Shown here piece by piece: positions 35,698 to 44,901 of a DNA stretch of 64,000 bases; positions within the stretch are counted from its first letter, which is position 1; each line of letters starts with the position of its first letter. The notes under the pieces were generated by a model. It saw only the letters and a list, made by a program, of their open reading frames with translations. It searched no databases and was not told where the DNA came from. Position numbers and translations under genes: made by a program. This DNA comes from Novosphingobium terrae (GTDB lineage: Bacteria; Pseudomonadota; Alphaproteobacteria; Sphingomonadales; Sphingomonadaceae): contig NZ_JABVZR010000002.1 in NCBI RefSeq assembly GCF_017163935.1, forward strand, positions 2,294,001 to 2,358,000. Direction: 5' to 3'.

Positions 35698-36031
35698 CAG
35701 ACAAACTCCTGTGAATTTGTCGGATTTTTATCATGAGTGGTTAAGGTTGGTTTTAAAGTATCTATATGGATATTGGTTGGATAAATGCAGAATCCTCATA
35801 AAAATTTTTCAAAATATCGCTTTTCAGATCAATCTTGTATCTATCCGACATGTCCTATTCATTGTCTCGGCGATCAATGAGATTGATAGAGCGACTCAGG
35901 TTGCGTTTGAAGGCTGGCCAAGTTTATGTGCAAACCGGAGCGGACATCCTGTCGCCATCGCATAGCATATGAACAAACAGCGGCTGTCAGGGATGTGCCT
36001 TGGGCCAACGAATGGTGCTTTGTCAGCGGTA
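35698..36031. other. 334-base AT-rich gap
   Basis: No supported gene. The AT-rich part (35700-35870) probably holds the promoter of the leftward gene at 34483-35697. Frames on the minus strand that run into the next gene are shadows. Confidence 0.4.
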
Positions 36032-37282
36032 TTATCCGATCAGCAACCGTGTGCCCAAGGCAGCGGCGAGCGCAGGGATCATCGTGACCATGCCAACCTT
36101 GAGGAACTGCCAAAAGCCGATGTCCTGCCCCTCGCGGCGTATCGCCTGAAGCCACAGGATGGTGGCCAGCGAGCCGGTGACGGACAGGTTGGGGCCAAGG
36201 TCGACGCCGATCAACAGGGCATCGATTACCAGCCGGGGCGGATGGGCCTGCAGCGCGGCGGTGCTCGCGATCAGCCCGGCGGGCAGATTGTTCATCAGAT
36301 TGCTGGCGAACGCCAGAACCGTGCCCGAGAGGGCTGCTCCCGATACAGGATCGACGGATGCGGCGCGCAAGGCCCGCGCGACATGCGCGATGACCCCGGT
36401 GCGGTCCATCGCCTCGACCAGCACGAACAGGCCCGCCACCAGCGGCAGCACGCTCCATGAGACGGATCGGATCGCCCGGACGGGTGACCTGCGGGTGAGG
36501 GCGCAGACGGCCAGCGTGGTGGCCGCTCCCGCCAGACAGGTGGGCCAGCCCAGCGGGCGATCCAGCGCGGAAACGATGATCAGCAGCAAGGCTGTCACGC
36601 CGATGCCGAGCATTGCTGCCTTGCCGCCGAGGGATAGCGGATCGCGTGAAACATCGCTGGCGCATGTTCCCGCCAGCCGCTGGCGTTCTGCCCAACGCAG
36701 CATGACAAAGGTCACCACGATCGCGGCGACGGAGGGTAGGGCGAAGGAGCCGAACCAGCGCCCCAAAGGCGGCATTGTGCCGTCATACAGCACCAGATTG
36801 GCGGGGTTGGAAATGGGCAGCACAAAGCTTGCGGCATTGGCGATCAGTGCGCAGGCCAACAGCGCGGGCAGCGGGTCGGCTTTCGCCTTGCGGGCCGCTG
36901 CGAAGACGGCTGGCGTCAACACCACCGCCGTCGCGTCGTTCGAGAGGAAGGTGGTGGTGACGACGCCCGCGATATAGACCAGCAGAAACAGGCGCGCGGG
37001 GCTGCCCTTTGCATGGATCGCGGCGGTGGCGGCCACCCAGTCGAACAGGCCATGCTCGCGCGCGATTTCGCTCAGCAGCATCATGCCGATCAGGAAAAGA
37101 TAGACATCCAGCCCCTTGCCGATCGCTGTCAGAGCGTCGCCCGGCGGCATCAGGCCAAGCAGCACCAGCAGCATGGCGCCACCTGCTGCCCAGATCGCTT
37201 CGGGCCAGTTCAGAGGACGCGCGATGACCGCCGCAGTCGCGATGGCGCAGATCACCCATGTGGCGAGGTGGGCCCATTCCAT
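36032..37282 (-). CDS. ArsB/SLC13-like inner-membrane anion transporter
   Basis: A 416-residue membrane protein with about 11-12 hydrophobic segments. I take the ATG at 37282 (MEWAHLATWVICAIATAAVI) because it overlaps the preceding stop as TGATG and gives the usual ArsB length; the longer upstream frame is the shadow of the MFS gene. ArsB-family hallmarks are the paired reentrant regions TTTFLSNDATAVVLTP (residues ~107-122) and FASNLMNNLPAGLIAST (~330-346), each with the conserved N-D/N-N-x-P element, and ANAASFVLPISNPANLVL. Members export arsenite/antimonite or import anions. No arsR, arsC or acr3 lies nearby, so the substrate is uncertain. It is translated with the upstream MFS transporter. 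Confidence 0.75.
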   Translation of the reverse strand: MEWAHLATWVICAIATAAVIARPLNWPEAIWAAGGAMLLVLLGLMPPGDALTAIGKGLDVYLFLIGMMLLSEIAREHGLFDWVAATAAIHAKGSPARLFLLVYIAGVVTTTFLSNDATAVVLTPAVFAAARKAKADPLPALLACALIANAASFVLPISNPANLVLYDGTMPPLGRWFGSFALPSVAAIVVTFVMLRWAERQRLAGTCASDVSRDPLSLGGKAAMLGIGVTALLLIIVSALDRPLGWPTCLAGAATTLAVCALTRRSPVRAIRSVSWSVLPLVAGLFVLVEAMDRTGVIAHVARALRAASVDPVSGAALSGTVLAFASNLMNNLPAGLIASTAALQAHPPRLVIDALLIGVDLGPNLSVTGSLATILWLQAIRREGQDIGFWQFLKVGMVTMIPALAAALGTRLLIG

Positions 37283-38541
37283 CAGCGTTTTTCTGTCCCG
37301 CGACAGGCCGGGCGCAACAGATCGGCAAAACCCAGCCATAGCATCAGGCTGACAAGAGCGAAGCTGCCCAGCACATAGAAGGCGACATGATAACCCAGTT
37401 CCTGCGCCAGCCATCCGCCAATCGCCGGGCTGAGCGAGGCGCCCACACCCTGCACCGTCATCACCGCGCCCTGGCCGACATTGACGCGTCCCGTGCCGTC
37501 CAGCAGGCAGGCGACGAGGCCCGGCACCGCCACGCTCTGCAAACCGGCGCCGATGCCGTCGAGCATCTGCACCGGCCACACGCCCCAATGTTCGATGAAG
37601 CTGCCCGCCAGAAGACCGCGCAACGGCAGGGCGGCAAAGGAGATCAGCAGCACCAGCCAATAGCCTTTCCCCGCAGCCATCCGCATCGCCAGCAGCGAGG
37701 CGGCGATCATCACCGCCTGCGCCACGACGACAGTCTGCGCCACGAACATTGCCGGATCGCCCTTGCCGGCGCCCACCACCGCCAGCCCGTAAAGCGGAAG
37801 CATGGCGCCATTGCCCAGATGGAAGCAGGCCAGCGCCGCGGCAAGGATCAGCATCGGGCGATTGCCCATCAGGGTGCGGAACCCCTCGGCCTCGTCGTCC
37901 TCGGGGTGATCCGCGTGTGCTTCCAGACCGCGCGCAGCGTGATGGTCTATGGCGCGCTCGGGGATCAGCAGCACCGAGGCGATGGCCAGCACCCCGAAGG
38001 CAGCGGCCAGATAGAAGATCGCGGGCATGCCGAAGCGCCAGCCCAGATAGCCCGACAGGCCCGCGCCGACCATATTGCCCGCATGGTTCCAGGCCTGATT
38101 GCGCCCGTTCTGGGCGTTAAATCCCTTCTGCCTCACGATGCCCAGCGTCATGCCGGTGACCGCCGGGCCGATGGCAGCCCCCGCAATGGCAGTCGCTACC
38201 TGACTGATCGTGACAACCACGCCTGCCTGTGACCACAGGATCAGGAACGAGGCCAGCACCGTGCAGATGCCGGTGACGATCACGACAAGGCGTTTCTTCT
38301 CGGTGTGATCGATGAAGGCACCGGCTGGCACGGTCATGATCATGCCCGCGATCCCGCCTGCGGTCATCACCGTGCCGATTGGCCCGGAGGTCCAGCCGCG
38401 CTGCTGCAGGAACACGCCCAGAAAAGGTCCGATCCCCGCCTGCATGTCGGCCATGAAGAAATTGAGGGACTGAAGCGCAGCCTTGGCGCGGCCCTGCGCT
38501 GATCCATGCGGGAGGTTCGATGGCAGGGGCAATGTGGCCAT
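37282..38541 (-). CDS. MFS transporter
   Basis: A 419-residue major-facilitator protein with 12 predicted membrane segments. The ATG at 38541 (MATLPLPSNLPHGS) follows GGAAAGA; the longer frame upstream lacks conserved sequence. The loop between helices 2 and 3 reads PAGAFIDHTEKKRL, the MFS 'GxLaDrxxxkr' motif, and the family's helix-4/5 pattern appears as GPAVTGMTLGIV. A charged central loop (HADHPEDDEAEG) divides the halves. It resembles exporters found with arsenic or metal genes, and it is coupled to the ArsB-like gene by stop-start overlap, suggesting a shared or related substrate. Which compound is moved cannot be said. Confidence 0.85.
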   Translation of the reverse strand: MATLPLPSNLPHGSAQGRAKAALQSLNFFMADMQAGIGPFLGVFLQQRGWTSGPIGTVMTAGGIAGMIMTVPAGAFIDHTEKKRLVVIVTGICTVLASFLILWSQAGVVVTISQVATAIAGAAIGPAVTGMTLGIVRQKGFNAQNGRNQAWNHAGNMVGAGLSGYLGWRFGMPAIFYLAAAFGVLAIASVLLIPERAIDHHAARGLEAHADHPEDDEAEGFRTLMGNRPMLILAAALACFHLGNGAMLPLYGLAVVGAGKGDPAMFVAQTVVVAQAVMIAASLLAMRMAAGKGYWLVLLISFAALPLRGLLAGSFIEHWGVWPVQMLDGIGAGLQSVAVPGLVACLLDGTGRVNVGQGAVMTVQGVGASLSPAIGGWLAQELGYHVAFYVLGSFALVSLMLWLGFADLLRPACRGTEKR

Positions 38542-39023
38542 GGGGTCTTTCCGCAAGCGCTCTTCGCTCTGGAGGAATGGCGCGCGGGGGCAATGGGTGC
38601 ATGAGGCGGAAATTTTCTCTGAATTGAAGACCGGATGCGGCGACGGACCCAAGTGGGACGGGGCAGTTCGGCATAACAAGTCTTCCGACCTCTGCCGTGA
38701 TGATGCGGGTGCCGGTGGCTGCAACAGTGAATTGCATTGTGTGGAAATCCGATCAGCGGCACGCGCAATTTCTTGTGAGCCGAGCGGTGAACATGCCTAT
38801 GATCAAGGAATGGCTAAAGGTCGTTGAATGGCCCGTTTAGGGAGGAGTGGTCGCTTGGGGCCTATAAAGCCACCAGCCGGCTGCCGCTGAACATAGCCCA
38901 TCCCATTCCAGCCCGGACTTTCTCAGCTTTGCCGCTGCGCGCCGCTCGCTCAAGATGCAGAACAATTACGTTCTTCGCGCGTTTGACCATCGACTCGATC
39001 ATGGGCAACAAGGGAGCAAAACC
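38542..39023. other. 482-base gap between divergent genes
   Basis: No supported gene. It must carry the promoters of the leftward MFS gene and the rightward gene at 39024. I see no convincing operator. Confidence 0.4.
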
Positions 39024-39467
39024 ATGAGAACCTTGCTCGTTTGCGCAAGTGCCGCCAGCATGATGCTGTCGTGGCCCGCGCTGGCGCAAAGCGCCGCTTC
39101 ATCTCAGCCTTCCGATGGCTCCGCTGCTGCATCCGTCTCTGCGCCGCCCGGGACGGTCGTGCCCGCCAAAAACCCCGCGACGGATGCAGCCAATGCCAGC
39201 TTTGCGCAGGGCGTCTCTGATAAGATGGCCGCCCAGAAGGCGGAACAACAAGCCGAATGGCAACGCTATCACGAGGCCGTTGGGGAAAGGCAGGCGACAG
39301 TCGCAGCGCGCCGGGAGACTATCGCGTCGATCCGCACCACGCAGGCTGAAAAAGAGGCCGCCTACGACCGGGCAATGGCGGCATGGCACGCTCAGGTCGC
39401 CGCATGCAAGAATGGTGACAAGCAGGCCTGTCTTGCGCCTACGCCCGATCCGGCGGCGTTCCGATGA
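39024..39467 (+). CDS. small exported coiled-coil protein
   Basis: A 147-residue protein. The ATG at 39024 is preceded by AAGGGAG and starts a clear signal peptide (MRTLLVCASAASMMLSWPALAQ). The mature part begins with a Ser/Ala/Pro-rich linker, followed by a charged helix (MAAQKAEQQAEWQRYHEAVGERQ, continued through RRETIASIRTTQAEKEAAYDRAM) that is probably a coiled coil, and ends with a short Cys-containing tail (VAACKNGDKQACLAP). The two Cys may form a disulfide in the periplasm. I do not recognise a family beyond small alphaproteobacterial periplasmic proteins of this build. Confidence 0.65.
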   Translation: MRTLLVCASAASMMLSWPALAQSAASSQPSDGSAAASVSAPPGTVVPAKNPATDAANASFAQGVSDKMAAQKAEQQAEWQRYHEAVGERQATVAARRETIASIRTTQAEKEAAYDRAMAAWHAQVAACKNGDKQACLAPTPDPAAFR

Positions 39468-39948
39468 CGTCTGATGGCTTTGGCGTTTGAGGAGGCGGCG
39501 GTTAAGACGTCTTGCTAGTCCACCGCATCGTATGCGGGTAGGGCGTATTTGCAACGTCGTACCGGCCGTAAGCGGTGAGTGATCGAAAAACCCCGCTACA
39601 TCCAGCCGGCCGCCAAAGGTTCTGGCTGATCCCTGCCTTGGATTGATGGGGCGCGACCTTAGGTCGTTGGTGCCGGCATTTATCCAATTCGCGGAAATAT
39701 GCCTTCGCTTCAGGCCTTTGCGAGGTCAGCTCAAAGCAGCTCCGCATAGCTCTGAAGCGACAATAAGTGCACTTTAAAAGCAGGCCGTTTTCCTTAACAG
39801 CTCCCACCCGAAGATCAGTGGCGAAGCAGAGATTCATGCATCAATAGTGATTTGGTGTATTGCATCACCAATTCTGTTGGTTGTAGGCAATGTGCATGAT
39901 GATCAATGGCCCGATCAAGGTCATCCACCGCTGTCAGGAGTGCGCTGC
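39468..39948. other. 481-base gap
   Basis: No supported gene on either strand; the frames in it have no ribosome site or family pattern. It is less GC-rich near 39700-39880, before the protease gene. Confidence 0.4.
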
Positions 39949-40824
39949 GTGAAACGGTCTTTCAGCCTCGTTGCGCTGCTTTTGCTGTCAGGCACCAGCG
40001 TTAATGCCATCATCCTGCGTCACGACCGGGCCGAGGCAAGCTATCAAGTTAGTCCGCAATCGATCCCCGCTCTGGCCGATCTTCCGGATGAGGGGCATGG
40101 CACGCTGATTGCGCCGCGCTGGGTCGTCACCGCCGCGCATGCGGTCAGGATGATGCAGGCGATGCCCGAGGAGCATTTTGTCATCATCCGGGGCAAGCGG
40201 CGCGCGGTCAGCCGTATCGTGGTCTATCCTGATTTTCCCGCAGCGGCAGAAGCGTGGCAGGCGATGTTCGCCAAGGTCAAAACGACCGAACCTGGCGAAT
40301 TCTCGCGCCAATATAAGGCAGCCATGGCTACCATGCATGACATCGCCCTGATCGAACTGGCCGAGCCGGTGACCGATGTCACGCCGATGGCGATCGATCG
40401 CGGCCAGGCCCGGCCGGGCATGCTGAGCACCGTCTATGGCGCGGGCGCCACCGGCACCGATCTCACCGGCGCGCCGGAGGAGGCAAGCCATCGCACCCGG
40501 TTGCGCCGCGCGCAGAACAGGCTGATCCTCGCCGATGGCCCCTGGCTTGATTTTCTGTTCGATTGTGGCCCGGGCGCCCCGGCGCTTGGCGGGGCCATAG
40601 CGGGGGGCGATAGCGGCGGTCCGGTAACCATTGATCTGGCTGGGCGCACCTATCTGGCCGGCATCACGCATGGTCTTGATGGCACGGACGATGAGGTCAA
40701 ACATATGGCGACGCAGATGCGGGACGGCTCGTTTCGCATGGGCGTGTGCGGCCAGCGCTTTGCCGCTGCCCGGGTCGGTTTCTATACGGCATGGATTGAG
40801 CGGACCATTGCCGGCACTGATTAA
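39949..40824 (+). CDS. exported trypsin-like serine protease
   Basis: A 291-residue S1-family protease. The GTG at 39949 (VKRSFSLVALLLLSGTSVNA) is chosen because AGGAG lies 8 bases upstream and a signal peptide follows; the longer frame to 39847 has no such support. The catalytic triad is visible: His in WVVTAAHAV (~residue 63), Asp in MHDIALIEL (~141) and Ser in GGDSGGPVTID (~222). The protein is short and simple, with two Cys near the active site and C-terminus. It should act in the periplasm or outside the cell. No inhibitor or substrate gene is adjacent, so its target is unknown. Confidence 0.85.
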   Translation: MKRSFSLVALLLLSGTSVNAIILRHDRAEASYQVSPQSIPALADLPDEGHGTLIAPRWVVTAAHAVRMMQAMPEEHFVIIRGKRRAVSRIVVYPDFPAAAEAWQAMFAKVKTTEPGEFSRQYKAAMATMHDIALIELAEPVTDVTPMAIDRGQARPGMLSTVYGAGATGTDLTGAPEEASHRTRLRRAQNRLILADGPWLDFLFDCGPGAPALGGAIAGGDSGGPVTIDLAGRTYLAGITHGLDGTDDEVKHMATQMRDGSFRMGVCGQRFAAARVGFYTAWIERTIAGTD

Positions 40825-40963
40825 TTGAGCAAGAGGTGGCGTGCAGCTTCGCTGCGATACGCTGATTGCCCGTTTCGCAGCCCGATCACGGCTGATCAGC
40901 ATAGGTGCAACCACGTCAAAATCTCGCACCCTAAGTCTTCAAGCACCAGGGCTACGCCTGAAG

Positions 40964-42319
40964 CTAGGCAGCAAAGGTTGAGCCGAAATCCTGCATCACG
41001 CGATGCCGATTGGCGCGGTGCATCTGCATCGGCTGAATGCGGAAGCGGCGCAGATCCTGCATGAGTGAGGAGGATTGCATGGTCAGGCCCTTGGCAGTCG
41101 CGCTTGCCTGCTGCGAGATCGTGGCATTGCTCTGGGCGATCAGGTCCATCTGGTGGACGGCGCTGTGTGCATCGCGGAGACGATGGGCATGTTGGATCGA
41201 TTCCTGAGCCAGCCGGCTCATCACATCGCTGACCTCTTCGACCCCTTGTGCAATGCGCGTCAGGGCCAGACCGGTTTCCGTGACGAGCATGACGCCTCCA
41301 GCGACCTGCTGCGCAGATCCTTCGATGCGGCCTTTGATATCCTTGGCGGCATCCGCGCTACGCTGGGCCAGGGCCCGGACTTCGCTCGCAACCACAGCAA
41401 AGCCACGTCCGGCATTCCCGGCTCTCGCTGCTTCAACACCAGCGTTGAGGGCAAGCAGATTGGTCTGGAACGCAATTCCGTCGATCAGGCTGACAATGTC
41501 CGAAATCTCGCGCGAGGACGTTTCGATCCCGGCCATGGCCTCAACCGTTCGCATCACAACCCTACTGGCCTCCTCTGCGCGTTGCCGTGTCGCGGTCACG
41601 AGAGAACTGGCCTGTGTCGCGGTATCGGCCGAGGACGATATGGCTGAGCTTACCGCATGGAGTGTCGTTGCCGTGGCTTCGACCGTGACTGATTGCTCAG
41701 CGCTTCGCAGCGCAAGCTCCTGCGCCGCATCTTCAATTTCCTCTGCCTTCTCCGCAACGATCTCTGCTGTCTGCAGGACATTGCCCATGGAGGCAGCAAA
41801 CGCATCAACGGTCGTGTTGAAGCTCTGGCGCAAGGGTTCATAATCCTCCCGAAAGGGCGCCATCAGATGGCAGGACAGATTGCCCTGAGATAGCTGGTGA
41901 AGGCCCTTGCGCAGCTCGTCAATGACCTGCGATGTTTCGGCAAGTGATTGCACAAACACGAGGAAGTCCGCACTTCCACCCAGCTGAACAGGGATCAGGG
42001 TGACCAGAACGCGCACGTTCTCGCCCTGCCGGTTTATGGAGAGCCATTCGAAGCGTATGGATCCCTGCTCCGCAATGATTTTGGCATGTTCTGCAATATG
42101 GATCTCGGAGCGGCGACCGTCGGCCTGGATTTCAGCCGAGAAGTCTTCCGGTTTGCGACCGATCATCTCCTCACGCGTCCATCCCAGGATGGCCTCACAA
42201 GATCGGTTGCAAGCCGTATAAACCCCGTCCTGGGCCAGAAGCATGCCATCGGGAGAGCATTCAAAAATGGCTTGGGCGGTACGCTTCTCCAAAGATTCAG
42301 GTTTCTGACTCCAAAACAT
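40964..42319 (-). CDS. soluble methyl-accepting chemotaxis protein with PAS domain
   Basis: A 451-residue protein without membrane segments. The ATG at 42319 (MFWSQKPESLEKRTAQ) is used; a GTG three codons upstream is possible. A PAS domain (~15-125) has FECSPDGMLLAQDGVYTACN and GWTREEMIGRKPEDF, typical of PAS sensors that may bind a cofactor or small ligand. A HAMP-like stretch (~140-180; LHQLSQGNLSCHLMAPFREDY) follows. The signalling domain shows the conserved hairpin tip (IDGIAFQTNLLALNAGVEAARAG split around EISDIVSL), then GRGFAVVASEVRALAQRSADAA. It should signal to CheA from the cytoplasm. No che genes are nearby. Confidence 0.9.
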   Translation of the reverse strand: MFWSQKPESLEKRTAQAIFECSPDGMLLAQDGVYTACNRSCEAILGWTREEMIGRKPEDFSAEIQADGRRSEIHIAEHAKIIAEQGSIRFEWLSINRQGENVRVLVTLIPVQLGGSADFLVFVQSLAETSQVIDELRKGLHQLSQGNLSCHLMAPFREDYEPLRQSFNTTVDAFAASMGNVLQTAEIVAEKAEEIEDAAQELALRSAEQSVTVEATATTLHAVSSAISSSADTATQASSLVTATRQRAEEASRVVMRTVEAMAGIETSSREISDIVSLIDGIAFQTNLLALNAGVEAARAGNAGRGFAVVASEVRALAQRSADAAKDIKGRIEGSAQQVAGGVMLVTETGLALTRIAQGVEEVSDVMSRLAQESIQHAHRLRDAHSAVHQMDLIAQSNATISQQASATAKGLTMQSSSLMQDLRRFRIQPMQMHRANRHRVMQDFGSTFAA

Positions 42320-42571
42320 GGGCGGCACTCATCAGTTGTGGTGATTGTGCAGCACTATCCGCTGCCTCGTAAAAACCCTGCATGCCTCCTTTAGGGGTTT
42401 ACCTGGGACGAGTTGGGTCGCTCACGCAGGGCGGCGGCAGGTGCGGGGCGTTTCAGCCCGACTGAGATGGTTGTGAACAACACCGCCATCACCGCCGCAT
42501 GGAGTAATCGACCTCCTGCGGCGGAACCTGTGAGGAAGGGCTGTCTTCCCTTCATACGTGAGGAGAACGTC

Positions 42572-42757
42572 ATGGCCAGCAATCCCGATCCCGCCCCCGA
42601 TCGTATCGATCCGCAATCGCCCTCCGAAGTGCCGGTTGCCCCCGAGCCGGCCGAGGCTCCTGATATCAACTTGCCGGGGGTAGAGCCGCCACCGCCCGAT
42701 GTCGATATTCCCGATACGGCGCCGCCCGAAATTACACCCGATCAGTTCAGCGGCTGA
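42572..42757 (+). CDS. small Pro/Asp-rich protein
   Basis: A 61-residue acidic protein. The ATG at 42572 has a strong GAGGAGAA ribosome site 7 bases upstream; the longer frame is not supported. The sequence is low in complexity: many P-D-x and E-P steps (NPDPAPDRIDPQSPSEVPVA, GVEPPPPDVDIPDTAPPEIT). It has no signal peptide, Cys or hydrophobic stretch, so it is likely disordered. Short proteins of this sort are common in sphingomonads. It lies 92 bases before the FNT channel gene and could be co-transcribed. Function unknown. Confidence 0.6.
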   Translation: MASNPDPAPDRIDPQSPSEVPVAPEPAEAPDINLPGVEPPPPDVDIPDTAPPEITPDQFSG

Positions 42758-42849
42758 ACGGCAGGCAGCTTCGCTTGCGATGCAGCAAAAGGGCATGTCA
42801 TGCATTGGAAACTTCGGCGCCCGGCGATGTGGGCGCAAGGAGCGCCCGC

Positions 42850-43752
42850 ATGATGAGTTCGCCTGATGGCAAGACGACCGATAACCTTCGGATGATCCCC
42901 AACCCGGATGACGAAGCCCGCGATCAGGGCATTGAGGCGCGCGAGCGCGATATTGCGCTCACCGATGAGGAACGGGCGGTCGTCATCGAGAAACAGGCCG
43001 CCAGCACCCGCATCATCCATGAGGTCGTGCGCCGCCATGGCGATGAGGAAATGGAGCGACCGGCGCTTTCGCTGCTGTTCTCCGGGCTGGCCGGCGGGAT
43101 CGGCATCTGCGCCTCGATCCTGGCGCAGGCGCAGCTGGAAATGCTGCTGCCCGATGCAGCATGGCGTCCGCTGGTGGCCAGCTTCGGCTATACGGTGGGT
43201 TTTCTCATCGTGATCCTCGGGCACCTCCAGCTTTTTACCGAGAGCACACTTTCGGCGGTGATCCCGGTGGCGACGCATCCCACCGGAGCGAATGTCCTGC
43301 GGCTGCTGCGTTTCTGGTTTCTGGTGCTGGGCGCCAATCTGGTGGGCACCCTGCTGATCGCGACCACCTTCGATCAGGAATGGATCATCACCGGCCACCA
43401 GCATCAGGCGATGCTTGACCTTTCGGGGCATCTGCTGGATCGGACCTTCTTCCAGACCCTGCGTATGGGCATTCCCGCAGGCTTTCTGATCGCCGCGGTG
43501 CCCTGGATGTTGCCGTCTTCGAAGGGGCAGGAGTTCTGGGTGATCGTCACCCTGACCTATCTGATCTCCCTTGGCGGTTTTGCCCATGTGGTGGCGGGAT
43601 CGGGTGAGGCCTGGCTGCTGGCGTTGGGCGGCAAGACAACTTGGGCACATGCACTGCTTGGCATCATGGTGCCGACCTTTATTGGCAATGTGATCGGCGG
43701 CACCGGCCTGTTTGCGGTTCTGGCGCATGCGCAGGTTCGGCATGAGCTTTGA
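42850..43752 (+). CDS. formate/nitrite transporter (FNT) family channel
   Basis: A 300-residue membrane protein. The ATG at 42850 follows AAGGAG by about 8 bases; ATG 42853 is equally possible. A charged cytoplasmic N-terminus (~65 residues) precedes six membrane segments (LLFSGLAGGIGICASILAQA, FGYTVGFLIVILGHLQLFTE, LVLGANLVGTLLIATTF, GIPAGFLIAAVPWMLPS, TYLISLGGFAHVVAGS, GIMVPTFIGNVIGGTGLFAV). The last segment has the FNT signature N-x-I-G-G-T, and the preceding one carries GFAHVVAGS with the pore His. The long N-terminus and EMERP motif resemble the YfdC branch. It passes small monovalent anions such as formate, nitrite or related acids; the substrate is not defined. Confidence 0.85.
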   Translation: MMSSPDGKTTDNLRMIPNPDDEARDQGIEARERDIALTDEERAVVIEKQAASTRIIHEVVRRHGDEEMERPALSLLFSGLAGGIGICASILAQAQLEMLLPDAAWRPLVASFGYTVGFLIVILGHLQLFTESTLSAVIPVATHPTGANVLRLLRFWFLVLGANLVGTLLIATTFDQEWIITGHQHQAMLDLSGHLLDRTFFQTLRMGIPAGFLIAAVPWMLPSSKGQEFWVIVTLTYLISLGGFAHVVAGSGEAWLLALGGKTTWAHALLGIMVPTFIGNVIGGTGLFAVLAHAQVRHEL

Positions 43753-43866
43753 TGGTCGGGCGCATTGTTGGGGCGTGTTGTCGGCAAGGGGGGTGATGCG
43801 CCCTTTATCCCGATAAAAATCGGGGCTATTCCATGGATCCTTCCCCCCCGAAGAAAGGCTTGCTCC

Positions 43867-44421
43867 ATGGTTGATGATCTTGCTGCTGTCGCGCTCACCC
43901 GGCTGGATGGTTCCGGTGACAGTCTTGCCAACCATGCGGGGAAAGTCCTGCTGGTCGTCAATGTGGCCTCGCAATGCGGCCTGACGCCGCAATATGAAGG
44001 GCTTGAAGCGCTTTACACGACCTACCGCGATCAGGGCTTCGAGGTGCTGGGCTTTCCCGCCAATGATTTCGGCAATCAGGAGCCGGGATCGGCAGAAGAG
44101 ATCAGCGAGTTCTGCAAGGTGAACTATGGCGTGAGCTTTCCGCTCTTTGCCAAGGCGCCGGTGTCAGGCGAGGACAAGCAGCCGCTCTATGCCGCGCTGA
44201 CGGCTGCTGAGCCCATCAAGCAGGGCCCCGCCGATGAGTTTCGCACGAAGTTGAAGAGCTACGGCATCACGCCCAATGAGGACCCGGAGGTGCTGTGGAA
44301 TTTCGAGAAATTCCTGATCTCTCGTGATGGGCAGGTGGTGTCGCGCTTCGCTCCCGTGGTTGGCCCCAACGATCCGTTGCTTGTCGACGCCATCAAGGAT
44401 GAGCTTGCCAAGGTGGGCTGA
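43867..44421 (+). CDS. glutathione peroxidase family protein
   Basis: A 184-residue cytoplasmic peroxidase. The ATG at 43867 (MVDDLAAVALTRLDG) follows GAAAGG, and the longer upstream frame is not conserved. The active-site segment NVASQCGLTPQYEGLEALY holds the peroxidatic Cys (~38). The family's other tetrad members appear as Gln in FPANDFGNQEPGS and Trp-Asn in VLWNFEKFLI. A second Cys in EFCKVNYGVSFPLF matches the resolving Cys of thioredoxin-dependent members, so it probably uses thioredoxin rather than glutathione. It reduces hydroperoxides. It stands alone, 114 bases after the FNT gene. Confidence 0.9.
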   Translation: MVDDLAAVALTRLDGSGDSLANHAGKVLLVVNVASQCGLTPQYEGLEALYTTYRDQGFEVLGFPANDFGNQEPGSAEEISEFCKVNYGVSFPLFAKAPVSGEDKQPLYAALTAAEPIKQGPADEFRTKLKSYGITPNEDPEVLWNFEKFLISRDGQVVSRFAPVVGPNDPLLVDAIKDELAKVG

Positions 44422-44554
44422 ATTCGCTGCTTGTGCCAATCGCCGGTTGAAGGGGCAAGATGCGCATCCAGTGAGAGGCTCAGCGTCGATTGACGGTGTT
44501 CGAGTGCTGGCCTTTAACCACCGGGAAGCCCCCAAGAGCGGGTAGTGCGGCATC

Positions 44555-44705
44555 GCAGGATATCGATTGCAGTCCTGCATTCGTATTTCATGTACCATTC
44601 CGTACATTTCTCTTGCGGGATAGCGGGATTGGTGCGAAGCGGAATGTGCCTTTCAGGCATCCTCTCCCAAACTTTCATAAGCCGGCCTTTGCGCCGGCTT
44701 TTTTT
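44555..44705 (+). ncRNA. candidate small RNA ending at an intrinsic terminator
   Basis: Before the terminator are a hairpin tgtac-cattcc-gtaca (44589-44604) and an unpaired pyrimidine run, cctctccc, just left of the terminator stem. A small RNA with a CU-rich loop that can mask ribosome sites would look like this. The 5' end and promoter are not defined. It could also be the long 3' UTR of the peroxidase mRNA. Confidence 0.3.
44679..44705 (+). terminator. strong intrinsic terminator
   Basis: Stem aagccggc (44679-44686) with gccggctt (44693-44700), loop ctttgc, followed by a run of seven T ending at 44705. It is the clearest Rho-independent terminator in the window. Confidence 0.85.
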
Positions 44706-44901
44706 GGTTTCGTGCACTGGCTCGCTGGCCATGACCGAACTCAGTGCAAATCATGCCTCTCGATCGAGATCACCGATCGCTACCGCAAATAAGCTCGATA
44801 TAGTCTACCGCCGATTGTCAACCTGTGCCAGCTATCGAGGGGCCGGTCCGAGGCGGTGAAGGGCAATTATCTTCGCGGTGAGGGCTCAAGGTGCAGGCCA
44901 A

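Larger units (their letters stand above)
44422..44901. other. 480-base gap with a terminator and possible small RNA
   Basis: No supported protein gene. The right half ends in a strong intrinsic terminator that is ~260 bases away from the peroxidase stop, far for its terminator (listed separately). Confidence 0.45.

Noticed and set aside
35874..36695. 273-codon minus-strand frame overlapping the ArsB-like gene
   Set aside because: It is in a different frame from the clear transporter and has the composition of a shadow.
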